Virus record (IMG/VR): IMGVR_UViG_3300032053_000653
Location: 1 to 20,787 of that record
DNA length: 20,787 nt
Reading direction: 5' to 3' (one strand)
Source of the DNA: a virus
Below the pieces are notes generated by a model. That model did not search any database. It had not been told where the DNA came from and saw nothing but the letters and a program-made list of their open reading frames with translations. Position 1 is the first letter of the stretch, and each line of letters opens with the position of its first letter. Of the stretch, positions 6,442 to 14,471 are shown piece by piece. The translations under genes and the position numbers were made by a program.

Positions 6442-7896
6442 ACGATTTGTAGCGCGATCTACATTGCATGGTATCTATTATTTAACTTTGATAAAAATGC
6501 TCTTATTTTAGCTAATAAAGGTACTACAACAAAGGAGATAATTGATAAAGCAAAAATTATATTACAACATGTACCATTCTTCATGAAACCAGGTATTAGG
6601 AAGAATGATGTATATGAAATGAAATTCGATAATGGCTGTAGGCTTGTTGGTCAAAATACAACAAGTAAGGCTGGTATAGGTTTTACTATACATTTATTAT
6701 TCTTAGATGAGTTTGCTCACGTTCATCATAGTTTTGTTGATAGTTTCTTTGAAAACGTTTATCCTACATTATCATCATCTAAAATATCACGTATTATTAT
6801 TACAAGTACTCCGAATGGCTATAATAAATTTTATGAAATTTATAAAGCTGCAATTGAAGGAGCAAGTGAATTTAAAGCATTTAAAGTTGATTGGTGGCAA
6901 GTACCCGGAAGAGATGAAGCCTGGAAAAAACGTGAAACTTCAAACTTGGGCAGTGAAGAAGCATTTAATAGACAATATGGAAATCAATTTCTAGCTTCAA
7001 GTAATTTATTATTACAGGGTTCAACGATTAAGAGATTACAGAAAGGTTCAATTAAATATGTACATCATCTATTTGAAGAATTTGAAAATATTGAAATTGA
7101 TACTGAACGTTATTTAGGATGGGATCCTAATTTTGATACAATGAATTGTACAGATCATGAAAAATATTTTGTATTTTCAGTAGACGTTGCTGATGGTTCA
7201 GGTGGTGATTATTCTGTTATTAATATATTTGAACTAATTAATATAAATGAAAAATATTTTAAATATATTACTACACCAAGTTCAATGAAAGATTTTTTTG
7301 GACTTAAACAGGTAGCAAGATTTTCTAGTAATGAACATAGTATTGAAGATTTTTCTAAAATACTTTATACACTATCGTGTGAATTATTCTATACTGAAAA
7401 TTTAAAAATAGTACTTGAATGGAATTATAATGGTGCATTAGTAATGAAACATTTACAAACTCTATTTCCTAATAAAAATAAGTTTGATGATGAAATGGTA
7501 TGTAGATTTAAACATAGGCATGATGCTAGAACATCTGAATATGGATTAAAAATTAAAAAGGATAATAAGGTTGTATTTTGTCAAAGTTTTAAGAAATTTA
7601 TAGAAACTAGAAGATTAATAGTTAATGATTCAAATACTATCCATGAATTAGAAACATTTGGTAAATTATCAACAGGTAGTTATGGTGGCCAATTGGGTAA
7701 TGATGACATGGCTATGACAGCTATAAATGTTACTGAATTTATGACAACTCCTGATTTTACTGATTATGTAGAAGAAATGCTAGATTTAATAGACTCTGAT
7801 ATTCATGATAGAATGGAGTCTATTTTAAATAAGGTAGCAGATGGTGATTCTAATCTTGATTTTGATATCTATGATTTAGTAAAACCTGATAAGTAA
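5992..7896 (+). CDS. C-intein fused to large terminase C-terminal part
   Basis: Residues 1-150 are the C-intein and 151-634 the C-extein. The extein starts T-I-C-S-A-I-Y and completes Walker A (G-K+T). Walker B is L-L-F-L-D-E at 235-240, with catalytic acidic residues D239/E240, and the coupling motif T-S-T-P-N-G is at 271-276. The RNase H-like nuclease domain has D398 in S-V-D-V-A-D-G, E476 in L-E-W-N-Y-N-G and D571-D572 in G-N-D-D-M-A-M, matching the three acidic positions of T4 gp17. Joining the exteins gives 124+484=608 residues, very close to gp17 (610). The protein packages DNA into proheads and cuts the concatemer. The first about 45 residues are not recognisable as intein core and may be linker. 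Confidence 0.93.
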   Translation: MNKYIKQYLSLLILNLIQLIEFYQYRNLNLDENDINKKIISSKEIDGILISTDTGFKPISHIHDTQPYKLWKIQTESGLFLEGADNHIIFKEGLIDTFIKDIKCNDYIHTVNGLERITSVTNYNVKISMFDVTVADENHRFYSNGILSHNTICSAIYIAWYLLFNFDKNALILANKGTTTKEIIDKAKIILQHVPFFMKPGIRKNDVYEMKFDNGCRLVGQNTTSKAGIGFTIHLLFLDEFAHVHHSFVDSFFENVYPTLSSSKISRIIITSTPNGYNKFYEIYKAAIEGASEFKAFKVDWWQVPGRDEAWKKRETSNLGSEEAFNRQYGNQFLASSNLLLQGSTIKRLQKGSIKYVHHLFEEFENIEIDTERYLGWDPNFDTMNCTDHEKYFVFSVDVADGSGGDYSVINIFELININEKYFKYITTPSSMKDFFGLKQVARFSSNEHSIEDFSKILYTLSCELFYTENLKIVLEWNYNGALVMKHLQTLFPNKNKFDDEMVCRFKHRHDARTSEYGLKIKKDNKVVFCQSFKKFIETRRLIVNDSNTIHELETFGKLSTGSYGGQLGNDDMAMTAINVTEFMTTPDFTDYVEEMLDLIDSDIHDRMESILNKVADGDSNLDFDIYDLVKPDK

Positions 7897-7902
7897 GAGT
7901 AA

Positions 7903-8193
7903 TATGGTGAAATTGAAGCTAATAAAAGAAATGAAGATTTTTTAAATAACTATAGAAGATGTAAAAATAATCCACAATACGGAAAATTAGGTAAAGAACA
8001 CCCATCGTGTAAGAAAATTATTTTAATTAAAGATAGTAAAAAGTTAGAATTTAATGGTAACAAAGAATGTAAAGAATACTTTAAATCTGTAGAACCTGAA
8101 TTAAGTTATAATACACTTAGACAGTATAGTTCAAAGAACATAGATTACTTTAGTTATAACATCGAAAGATTTAAACAAAATAGTGATATATAA
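7903..8193 (+). pseudogene. homing-endonuclease C-terminal fragment without start codon
   Basis: The gap between terminase and sheath holds a frame open from just after the stop at 7900-7902 to the TAA at 8191-8193, about 96 codons with no ATG near its beginning. It encodes N-N-Y-R-R-C-K-N-N-P-Q-Y-G-K-L-G-K-E-H-P-S, then I-I-L-I-K-D-S-K-K-L-E-F-N-G-N-K-E-C, then L-S-Y-N-T-L-R-Q-Y. This resembles the NUMOD/IENR-type DNA-binding tail of GIY-YIG or HNH homing endonucleases, in which 'k.y.f.s..ea..yf' is followed by a helix-turn-helix. The nuclease domain is absent. I infer the decayed remnant of an intergenic homing-endonuclease gene; a short protein from a non-ATG start is less likely. Confidence 0.5.
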
Positions 8194-8218
8194 ACAAATA
8201 AAATAAATTACATATAAT

Positions 8219-11200
8219 ATGGCATTAAGTTCTGACTTAACACAATTTTTATCGTCGGGAGTATACAGACTCGAATTTGATAAATCACAAACAGCCAATG
8301 TTCCATCGTCTCAATTACGTTTAGTTGTTGGTTATTCAAAAAAAGGCCCATTTAATACGCCTGTTTTTATTTCTGATCCAGGTTTCTTTGAGCAAGTTTA
8401 TGGACCAATTGATCGTACACAAGAAAGAAAAGGATCATTTTTTCATAGAACAGCAGCTGCATGTCTTGAAAGAGGGCCAATTATTGCCCTTAACTTATTA
8501 AGATTAAATAATGATGAAAATAGTGGTAAAGCTGATTTAGTTGAATATCAAGTATTTTCAACTTCTGTTTCTGAAGCAAATAAAGATGAAAAAACAGAAT
8601 TATATTCTGGATTCTATAATAAAGATAGATTTTGGTTCCCTGAAGATAAATCATTTTTACAAGCAATTGGTGCAAATAAAGGAATATTCCAATTAGTTAA
8701 TTTAAAACAAAATCCTATTACGGTACTTGTTCGTCAGGCTGCAGAAACTAGAGGTTTCGATATTACAGCTAAATCTTGGTTTGGTGTTGGTAGTGTACCT
8801 TCATTTATGCATGACGATGATTATATAAGTGACTATTTAATAGACGTATTTGTAATTGATGGAGATTTTACTAATTATCAAAAATTAGCAATAGACCCTA
8901 TATTCGGTAAATATTTTGATTCAACTAAGGGATTAATTAAATCTAAATTATCAGACTTTGTTAATGCAAGAGAAGTTAATCTATTAGCAACATATTCTGG
9001 TACATTAATTCCTGACTTTGTTGATTTAAATGGAAATAATATGTTTATACAAGATAAAATAAATAGTGATTCAGCTGTAACAGGTTTATTCTGTGCTGTT
9101 GATAAAACATTATTTGATGATGAAGTATTAAGTGGTTCAGCTACTGGTATTGATATCATTGGACATAATATTGAACATAAAACAAATACTGATGTTGGAT
9201 TTAATAAAATTAATTTTTTATCTTATGATAGAGTAATTAAGGATGATCTGTCATATGAAGAATATGAAAGTCCTGAAATACCAATGTCTGTAAATACAGG
9301 TGAAGATATATCATTTTATTTAACATCAGCCCCAGGTAATCAATCTCAAGTACCTCCTATTGTTTCACCTTCTGATGCTGCAGCAGTTAATTCAGGTACT
9401 GTAAATTATGTTATTAAGATAGGCGTAGATACTCATACACAATTTAATAGTAACTTAGCAGGTAAATTATTTTTAAATACTCCTGGTACACTATCAAGAA
9501 CTGTTGGTTCTTATGTATTAGTAACAAATGGTATAATTGAAAAATGGGCACCTGTTGTATCATTAGCACAAGGTTCTGGTTCAATGAGTATTGGTATTTC
9601 TATTGAAGAAAGTGGTTATTCTATTTATTTAGATGGTAGTAATAATATTTATTTTTTATCAGTACCAGATTGGATGAAATATGATGCAATTAATAGTAAT
9701 TTTATAAGTGCACAATATAATGGAACATATGATGATTTCATTAATGGTACTATTACATCTGGAGATAAGGTGCATGATTCAACTGAATTACTAGAATGGT
9801 ATTTAGAAATTCTTCAATATAACTATGGTTTAGTAGTTGGTGAAGGTATACTTTCTGATAATGCATCAGGTGTTGGTGCAGGTTCAGCAATTATGGGAAC
9901 TGCATATGGTATACCATCTGCTACTATAAATGCATTTTTAGATACTGATTTATCACTACCGGCACTTTTACCTGCACCAGGGCCTGGAGCTTATTTATTA
10001 AGTGATGGTGTTACAGTATCTGATAATTTTACAGTATTATCATTAGCTGGTCAATTAAATATGACAATGACAATTAATACTGCCGTAACATTACCAGCAA
10101 ATGAAGTTATCGTTCTTGCTGCACCTTATAAAGCATCTGTATTCCCAGGTGATTATTTAGTAGCTGATGAATTAGGTCCTAATGGTGAATCTAGATTAAC
10201 AAAAATAGAACGTATCGTAACAGAAGGTTCTAATTTACATATCTATACGGTTTCTGCAATTAAGAAAACTACTTTACCATCTACAGATCAAACAGTAGAA
10301 AGATATCGTAAAATTGAAAGTATAATTGAGCATTATAAATTATTCGCTATGAATGGATTTACATCTGACCCTTTATATCATTCTCCTAATGGAACTCAAG
10401 AAAGAATCGATTTAATATATGCAGATACATTAAGTGCAAGTACTAATCTATTTAAAACTTTAATAGATAAAGAAGCTATTTCTTATAGATATATTGTTGA
10501 TACATTTGGTTTAGGTATTCAACCTGAATCTAAAAATCAACTTACTACACTTGCAAAATCTAGACAAAATGCATTTGCAATTTTAAGCGGTCCATCAATG
10601 CAAAATTTTAAAGAATCTACTGATCCTAGATTTACAGATATTAATGGTTCAGTAAGTTCAGAATTTATTGCATCAGGTGGTGATTTAAGTAAAAATCCTA
10701 CAAATATCTATAGTCTACCTTCAATTTCAAGTGGTGCTAACTTTGGTGGATTTTATATTCCATATATAGCAGTAAGAGATAGAGGTAAAAATATTTCAGT
10801 TCCTCCTGCAGGTTATGTTTCTAATAATTTCTTAGATAAATATTCAAGCAGTTTACCTTGGTCAATTGTTGCAGGCCCAAGAAGAGGTATTATATCTGGA
10901 ACTGGTGTAGTTGGATTAGAAACTAATTTTAGCAAAGATGATAGAGATTATTTAGAGCCATTTGGTTTAAATCCTATTATTTTCCAAAGAGGTGTAGGTC
11001 TAATGATTGCAGCTAATAAAACAGCTCAACAAAATGTAAAATCTGCATTATCTAGTATACATGTTAGAGAAGTATTAATTTATATTCAAGATGGTATTGC
11101 TGAAATTTTAAAAACATATCAATGGGAATTTAATACAGCTCAAACCCGTTTAGAAATTTCTACACTTGCTGATGCATTTATGGCTAAAGTACAAAAAGAT

Positions 11201-11377
11201 AATGGTGTATATGATTACAAAAATGTTATGGATCAATCTAATAATGATTCAGATGTAATTAATGCTAATATTGGTGTACTAGATACATTTATTGAACCAG
11301 TAAAAGGATTGGAAATCTTAGTTCATCGTACGACTATATTAAAAACAGGTGCAATTTCAACTGGACAATTCAAATAA
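8219..11377 (+). CDS. tail sheath protein, gp18-like
   Basis: This 1052-residue protein forms the contractile sheath around the tail tube. The N-terminus (S-S-G-V-Y-R-L-E-F-D-K-S, then V-V-G-Y-S-K-K-G-P-F-N-T-P-V) matches the start of myovirus sheath proteins. The C-terminal domain, about residues 850-1052, has the conserved core P-W-S-I-V-A-G-P-R-R-G-I, then N-P-I-I-F-Q-R-G-V-G-L, H-V-R-E-V-L-I-Y-I and a final beta segment around E-P-V-K-G-L-E-I-L-V. That core carries the interlocking sheath domain. It is much longer than T4 gp18 (659), the extra length lying in a Ser/Gly/Asn-rich beta-type region around residues 340-680 that probably decorates the sheath surface. The ATG follows an A/T-only leader, and a strong terminator follows the gene. 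Confidence 0.95.
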   Translation: MALSSDLTQFLSSGVYRLEFDKSQTANVPSSQLRLVVGYSKKGPFNTPVFISDPGFFEQVYGPIDRTQERKGSFFHRTAAACLERGPIIALNLLRLNNDENSGKADLVEYQVFSTSVSEANKDEKTELYSGFYNKDRFWFPEDKSFLQAIGANKGIFQLVNLKQNPITVLVRQAAETRGFDITAKSWFGVGSVPSFMHDDDYISDYLIDVFVIDGDFTNYQKLAIDPIFGKYFDSTKGLIKSKLSDFVNAREVNLLATYSGTLIPDFVDLNGNNMFIQDKINSDSAVTGLFCAVDKTLFDDEVLSGSATGIDIIGHNIEHKTNTDVGFNKINFLSYDRVIKDDLSYEEYESPEIPMSVNTGEDISFYLTSAPGNQSQVPPIVSPSDAAAVNSGTVNYVIKIGVDTHTQFNSNLAGKLFLNTPGTLSRTVGSYVLVTNGIIEKWAPVVSLAQGSGSMSIGISIEESGYSIYLDGSNNIYFLSVPDWMKYDAINSNFISAQYNGTYDDFINGTITSGDKVHDSTELLEWYLEILQYNYGLVVGEGILSDNASGVGAGSAIMGTAYGIPSATINAFLDTDLSLPALLPAPGPGAYLLSDGVTVSDNFTVLSLAGQLNMTMTINTAVTLPANEVIVLAAPYKASVFPGDYLVADELGPNGESRLTKIERIVTEGSNLHIYTVSAIKKTTLPSTDQTVERYRKIESIIEHYKLFAMNGFTSDPLYHSPNGTQERIDLIYADTLSASTNLFKTLIDKEAISYRYIVDTFGLGIQPESKNQLTTLAKSRQNAFAILSGPSMQNFKESTDPRFTDINGSVSSEFIASGGDLSKNPTNIYSLPSISSGANFGGFYIPYIAVRDRGKNISVPPAGYVSNNFLDKYSSSLPWSIVAGPRRGIISGTGVVGLETNFSKDDRDYLEPFGLNPIIFQRGVGLMIAANKTAQQNVKSALSSIHVREVLIYIQDGIAEILKTYQWEFNTAQTRLEISTLADAFMAKVQKDNGVYDYKNVMDQSNNDSDVINANIGVLDTFIEPVKGLEILVHRTTILKTGAISTGQFK

Positions 11378-11405
11378 TTTCCATTTAAAGAAAGATTATT
11401 TATTT

Positions 11406-11460
11406 AAAAACGAGAATGAAGTTTATAATTTAATTATAGATTTTAATTCTCGTTTTTTTT
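11406..11460 (+). terminator. intrinsic terminator after sheath gene
   Basis: AAAAACGAGAAT (11406-11417) pairs with ATTCTCGTTTTT (11446-11457), a 12-bp stem with a 28-base loop, and the T run continues to 11461. It sits 28 bases after the sheath stop. Confidence 0.78.
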
Positions 11461-11461
11461 T

Positions 11462-12028
11462 AATGAATCAAATTTTAACTTTTCACAAAAATATATAATT
11501 AAAGACTTTAAGTTATTTTTAAATGAAAATCATATTCAAGGTTCTGTTAATTCATCTATTAAATTAGGTCTTTATTATCAGAATGAACTAATCAGTCTAA
11601 TGACATTCGGTTCATATAGAAAGGCATTGGGTCAAACACCTAAAGATGATGAATACGAATTGTTAAGATTTTGTAATAAGTTAAATACCTCAGTAATAGG
11701 TGGTGCTTCAAGACTGTTTACTTATTTTAAAAATAATTATAATCCAATTAAAATAATTAGTTATGCTTCACTTGATAGATCAAATGGTAATTTATATGAC
11801 AAACTCGGATTTACATTAATAGGTAAAAGTAAACCAAATTTCTATTGGATTATTGATAATATACGAGAATATAGATTTAAATATAGAAAAGATATATTAG
11901 TTAAATCAGGCCACGATAAGAATATGACTGCTATAGAGATAATGCATAATTTAGATCATTATAGAACATATGATTCAGGTAATTTAAAATACGAATATAT
12001 TTCCTTAAATTCGATATATAAACTGTAA
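11462..12028 (+). pseudogene. 5'-truncated Vsr-like homing-endonuclease gene
   Basis: The recognisable protein reads from about 11462 through the first ATG at 11600 to the stop, roughly 188 codons. The part upstream of that ATG (F-L-N-E-N-H-I-Q-G, then I-K-L-G-L-Y-Y-Q-N-E-L-I-S-L) clearly belongs to the same domain. It continues with M-T-F-G-S-Y-R-K, Y-E-L-L-R-F-C-N-K-L, V-I-G-G-A-S-R-L-F, I-I-S-Y-A-S-L-D and Y-D-K-L-G-F. This is the C-terminal module seen behind Vsr-like nuclease domains in phage homing endonucleases. The nuclease domain and a proper start are missing, and the frame opens in the right arm of the sheath terminator. I read it as a truncated insertion between sheath and tube genes. 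A shorter protein from 11600 (142 residues) could still be made. Confidence 0.68.
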
Positions 12029-12075
12029 GTATATTTATATTGCTTACGATAAATAATTAAAATAATAATACAAAC

Positions 12076-12630
12076 ATGGGTCAATTACCACATTATAATA
12101 ACTCAAAGGCTTCTAGTAATAAATATGAGCCAGTACATCAGAACTTATTTGAAGTAACATTTTTACCTCCAGCAGGTGTTACAGGTCAACAGATGTTACT
12201 TGAACATGTATTAACAGTAGGTGGTTTAGATGGTGTTAATATTGCAACAGAAGCTGTACAACAAAAATATAAATTTTCTGATAGAAGTTTTGCTGGAATG
12301 CCCAGTCAAACATTTGTAGATATTACTATAACATTTTCACTAAATTTAAATGATAGTAATCAAATGTATGCATATAAAACATTGCGCCAATGGAAAGATT
12401 TAGCATATGATCCATTAACTGGTATAATGGGTATTAAAAAGGATTATACTGGTCAATTAATTATTGTAGAATTTAATAGGCCCGGTAATATATATAGAAA
12501 ATTGACATTTAATGATACATTTATTACAGGTCAAATAACTGGACTTGATTCTAGAGATTATAATAGCGCAGAACCATTAACACTTTCTATTACATTTAGA
12601 TCTGATACTTGGAAAGAAAGTAATTCATAA
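12076..12630 (+). CDS. tail tube protein, gp19-like
   Basis: This 184-residue protein is predicted to polymerise into the inner tail tube. It has the gp19-family outline: an N-terminal segment leading into N-L-F-E-V-T-F-L-P-P, a central V-G-G-L-D-G and K-Y-K-F-S-D-R-S-F-A-G with T-F-V-D-I-T-I-T-F-S, then Y-K-T-L-R-Q-W-K-D-L-A-Y-D and a C-terminal strand (L-T-L-S-I-T-F-R-S-D-T-W). Length is close to T4 gp19 (163). It lies downstream of the sheath gene as in T4, but is separated from it by a homing-endonuclease fragment. The ATG at 12076 follows an A-rich leader, and a strong terminator follows the stop. Confidence 0.92.
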   Translation: MGQLPHYNNSKASSNKYEPVHQNLFEVTFLPPAGVTGQQMLLEHVLTVGGLDGVNIATEAVQQKYKFSDRSFAGMPSQTFVDITITFSLNLNDSNQMYAYKTLRQWKDLAYDPLTGIMGIKKDYTGQLIIVEFNRPGNIYRKLTFNDTFITGQITGLDSRDYNSAEPLTLSITFRSDTWKESNS

Positions 12631-12652
12631 TAATAAGTTATTAATAAACTTT

Positions 12653-12688
12653 AAAAACCGTATAAATTACTATACGGTTTTTTATTTT
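12653..12688 (+). terminator. intrinsic terminator after tail tube gene
   Basis: AAAAACCGTATA (12653-12664) and its complement TATACGGTTTTT (12671-12682) form a perfect 12-bp stem with the 6-base loop AATTAC, followed by a T-rich tract. It is 23 bases after the tube stop. Confidence 0.88.
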
Positions 12689-12725
12689 TCGGTAGTATAT
12701 ATAATATAAACAAACATATTATATT

Positions 12726-13148
12726 ATGATAATTTTCAAGACTACTTGCCTAATAAACGGAAAAATATTCGTTGGTCAAGCTACACTTGATAATCCTAAT
12801 TTTTATGGGTCTGGTAAATTTATATTAACTGATATTAGAAAATATGGTATACAAAACTTTCAGCGTGAAATATTAGAGGAATGTAATACTGCTGAACTTA
12901 CAAATAAAAGAGAATTATATTGGATTAAAAAATTAAACGCTGATAATGACAATATTGGCTATAATTCAATCGATAAGACTGATACTGATAAACTTGAAAA
13001 GAAAATTCAAACATTACTTACTAATATTGAATATAATGAATTATATGATATTATAATTCAGGAATCTATTAAAAATAAAAATAAACCTAAAACAGTATCA
13101 TCATATGTTAGAGATATTATTAACATTCATATTAATCAATCTAAATAA
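12726..13148 (+). CDS. GIY-YIG-type homing endonuclease, free-standing
   Basis: This 140-residue protein has the N-terminal GIY-YIG nuclease layout with substituted signature residues. GIY is I-I-F, and YIG is F-V-G in I-N-G-K-I-F-V-G-Q. It continues with N-F-Y-G-S-G-K-F-I, I-R-K-Y-G-I-Q-N-F-Q-R-E-I-L and R-E-L-Y-W-I-K-K, which supplies the conserved catalytic-type Glu, then I-G-Y-N-S. The C-terminal 50 residues are helical and lysine-rich, perhaps a minimal DNA-binding tail; no NUMOD repeats are evident. It is flanked by the tube terminator upstream and lies only 10 bases before the next gene, typical of intergenic homing genes in T4-like phages. Both aromatic substitutions are Tyr to Phe, so activity may be reduced or lost. 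Confidence 0.8.
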   Translation: MIIFKTTCLINGKIFVGQATLDNPNFYGSGKFILTDIRKYGIQNFQREILEECNTAELTNKRELYWIKKLNADNDNIGYNSIDKTDTDKLEKKIQTLLTNIEYNELYDIIIQESIKNKNKPKTVSSYVRDIINIHINQSK

Positions 13149-13158
13149 AAAATAAACA

Positions 13159-14199
13159 ATGTCAATAGAAAAAGAAAATGCATCTAATGAAGATGCAATG
13201 AAAAAAGCAGTAGAAGCAAAAGAAGGTAAATTTAATACTAATATAGATAACGGAAATGATATTACTAAAGATCCATATTTAGAAAATGCTAAAAAAATGG
13301 AAGAATTAACAGGTCAAATGGGATTAGGTAATGTACATTCTATGCGTAATACAATTGATACTGATACTATTAATTCATCTATGGTATTAGGATGGCATCC
13401 GGTATATGCTGATGAAATGCCATCAGCCGGTTTATTTTATCCAGCAGATATAAAAATTACTATTAGAGCAGCATACGTTGCCGAGATCAGACATTGGTCT
13501 ACTTTAAATGATAGAGATATGTATGATGTAGAAGATAAGCTAAATCATATCATGCAGAATTGTTGTAAAATAATGAGCAGTGGTAGAATGTTAAGTTGGA
13601 AAGATATCTTAGAAGAAGATCGTATTTTTTTAATATTAGCTATTAGGGAATTAACATTTAAGGATGGGGAAAATAAATTACAGGTTGAAAAAAACTGTGA
13701 AGATTGTGGAACTAAAAATATACTTGAAATTAAAAATTCAAATTGGGTATATAGTAAATTACCAGATGATATTATAAAATACTATGATGAAAGTAGAAGA
13801 ATATTAGCTATACAAACTAAGTCATGTGGAACTATAGAAATGAAACCTCCTACAATAGGTACATTCCAAGTAATTACTAAATTTATTCAAACTAAACAAC
13901 AGGCTGGTGAATTTTGGGATCAAGCATATACTCAAATATTACCATATATTAGACATGAGTGGAGAGGATTTAACGATAAAAACATATTTGACGGTGAAGT
14001 TGATTTTAAAGGATGGGATGAAAAGAAATATATGTTACATTATAGATTAGCTGAAAAAGTTAAAGTAGGTGTACAACCTGATATAAAATGCATGTGTTCT
14101 GGGTGCGGTGCTGAGGTCACTGCACAAGTTAACTTTCAACAATCAGGGGGTATCAAAGGTCTTTTCGTTATTTCAGATATCGCTGGAGAATTACTTTAA
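13159..14199 (+). CDS. T4 gp26/gp51-like baseplate hub / tail assembly protein with zinc site
   Basis: This 346-residue protein lies directly upstream of the tape measure. Residues 1-75 are polar and probably disordered. A conserved-looking domain starts at S-M-V-L-G-W-H-P-V-Y and includes L-P-S-A-G-type text (M-P-S-A-G-L-F-Y-P), I-T-I-R-A-A-Y and I-L-A-I-R-E-L-T-F. Cysteines C180-x-x-C183 and C313-x-x-C316 (C-S-G-C-G) are placed to form one four-Cys zinc site. This pattern fits the T4 baseplate-protein family (gp26/gp51 type), whose members assist hub and tape-measure assembly. The stop context and the downstream frame suggest a longer frameshifted form, as for lambda G/GT. The exact gp26 or gp51 equivalence is uncertain. 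Confidence 0.65.
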   Translation: MSIEKENASNEDAMKKAVEAKEGKFNTNIDNGNDITKDPYLENAKKMEELTGQMGLGNVHSMRNTIDTDTINSSMVLGWHPVYADEMPSAGLFYPADIKITIRAAYVAEIRHWSTLNDRDMYDVEDKLNHIMQNCCKIMSSGRMLSWKDILEEDRIFLILAIRELTFKDGENKLQVEKNCEDCGTKNILEIKNSNWVYSKLPDDIIKYYDESRRILAIQTKSCGTIEMKPPTIGTFQVITKFIQTKQQAGEFWDQAYTQILPYIRHEWRGFNDKNIFDGEVDFKGWDEKKYMLHYRLAEKVKVGVQPDIKCMCSGCGAEVTAQVNFQQSGGIKGLFVISDIAGELL

Positions 14200-14200
14200 G
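14191..14200 (+). promoter_or_regulatory. candidate +1 programmed frameshift site (CTT TAA G)
   Basis: The upstream gene ends GAA TTA CTT TAA G. A +1 slip of the CTT codon onto TTT bypasses the TAA and enters the downstream frame at AAG ATT AAA. CTT followed by a stop is the architecture of the bacterial prfB (RF2) frameshift site. A purine-rich GGAGAA lies just upstream, a possible internal Shine-Dalgarno-like stimulator. Recoding here is inferred, not shown. Confidence 0.45.
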
Positions 14201-14464
14201 ATTAAATTTCAATTAGAAAAGCATTTAAGATTACAGCCATCTGAAATTGAGGCTCTACCTTATTATGAACTCGAATATACAATTGAAAATTTAATTGAAG
14301 ATTTAAAGAAACGTAATAAAGAAAATGATGAACAGCAGAATGATACTTTAAATAATTCCGCACATTCCGATTCTATGAGGTCAATAAATAGCCCAAAGAT
14401 ACCAAATATGGGCAAGATTCCTAGTATACCAAGAGGTGGAGTCTTTAAAATGCCTAAATATTAA
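14198..14464 (+). CDS. C-terminal extension of tail assembly chaperone, reached by +1 frameshift
   Basis: This 88-codon frame lies between the gp26-like gene and the tape measure. It reads F-Q-L-E-K-H-L-R-L-Q-P-S-E-I-E-A-L-P-Y-Y-E-L-E-Y, a pattern like the T part of lambda-type G/GT tail chaperones (helix, then 'lp.yE.e.l'). A charged helix and a Pro/Gly/Ser-rich tail (I-P-N-M-G-K-I-P-S-I-P-R-G-G) follow. The first in-frame ATG falls near the C-terminus. The only other conventional start is GTG at 14108, whose first 30 codons run inside the upstream gene and look like shadow sequence. Expression as a 434-residue fusion with the upstream protein is therefore likelier. The stop lies 7 bases before the tape-measure ATG. 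Confidence 0.6.
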   Translation, partial: KIKFQLEKHLRLQPSEIEALPYYELEYTIENLIEDLKKRNKENDEQQNDTLNNSAHSDSMRSINSPKIPNMGKIPSIPRGGVFKMPKY

Positions 14465-14471
14465 AAGTTAG

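Noticed and set aside
6707-6994. Alternative plus-strand frame inside the terminase
   Set aside because: It lies wholly within the Walker B to coupling-motif region of terminase and encodes low-complexity hydrophobic sequence.
12025-12046. GTAAG/CTTAC hairpin after the truncated endonuclease
   Set aside because: The stem has only five pairs and no T tract, so it is not a convincing terminator.
14108-14197. GTG start for the frame after the gp26-like gene
   Set aside because: The first 30 codons lie inside the upstream gene and look like an out-of-frame shadow of its zinc-site region, so a frameshift entry at 14198 is preferred.
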